The notes under the pieces were generated by a model, which was not told the DNA's origin, ran no database searches, and was given only the letters and a program-made list of their open reading frames with translations. Made by a program: the position numbers and the translations under genes. This document shows, one piece after another, positions 5,911 through 5,911 of a DNA stretch of 5,911 bases. Source of the stretch: Acidobacteriota bacterium (lineage in GTDB: Bacteria; Acidobacteriota; Vicinamibacteria; Vicinamibacterales; UBA823); assembly GCA_003509065.1 (NCBI GenBank), contig DODG01000082.1:1-5911 (forward strand). Direction: 5' to 3'. Position 1 is the first letter of the stretch. Each line of letters begins with the position of its first letter.

Positions 5911-5911
5911 C

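Noticed and set aside
1..5911. CRISPR array, insertion sequence, prophage or integration at the tRNA gene
   Set aside because: No spaced direct repeats, transposase or integrase, or duplicated tRNA 3' end was seen. The tRNA is intact and is followed by ordinary genes.

Overview
The window is a stretch of bacterial chromosome of intermediate GC. It looks diderm-like: it encodes a Tat signal, a probable lipoprotein and two periplasmic-type c cytochromes. All supported genes are on the + strand. The phylum cannot be fixed from the sequence. The gene content (an ACIII-like quinol:cytochrome c oxidoreductase) points to a respiring bacterium of the kind that often uses alternative complex III, such as Bacteroidota/Rhodothermota, Gemmatimonadota, Acidobacteriota, Chloroflexota or marine relatives.

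Region by region: (1) Positions 1-149 hold a good -10 box (TATAAT) and a complete tRNA-Asn(GUU) with an encoded CCA tail. (2) Positions 257-451 encode a 64-residue, eight-cysteine zinc-ribbon/rubredoxin-like protein of unknown function, with a weak hairpin just downstream. (3) Positions 598-5807 hold five tightly packed genes: a pentaheme cytochrome c (ActA-like), a Tat-exported molybdopterin-oxidoreductase-family subunit (ActB1-like), a ferredoxin-type subunit with four cluster sites (ActB2-like), a ten-helix NrfD/ActC-type membrane subunit, and, after an 81-bp gap, a small monoheme cytochrome c (ActE-like). (4) Positions 5808-5911 are non-coding. They contain a weak terminator-like stem and, at the very end of the window, a strong 10-bp imperfect hairpin.

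How the genes work together (inference from family knowledge): the NrfD/ActC subunit would oxidise a quinol in the membrane. Electrons would pass through the Fe-S chain of the B2 subunit to the pentaheme cytochrome, and on to the monoheme cytochrome or another periplasmic acceptor such as an oxidase. The B1 subunit carries the Tat signal that would carry B2 across the membrane. It keeps its N-terminal Fe-S motif but shows no cysteine where the Mo ligand would be expected, so it may be catalytically silent, as reported for ACIII and Qrc.

The layout is intermediate. It has the A-B-C-D order of the Qrc complex, but with five hemes rather than six, an ActC-like membrane subunit and an extra ActE-like cytochrome. 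ActD and ActF are not seen in the window. That mixed architecture is the most interesting point. I see no mobile element, CRISPR array, or wholly unrecognised multi-gene system.
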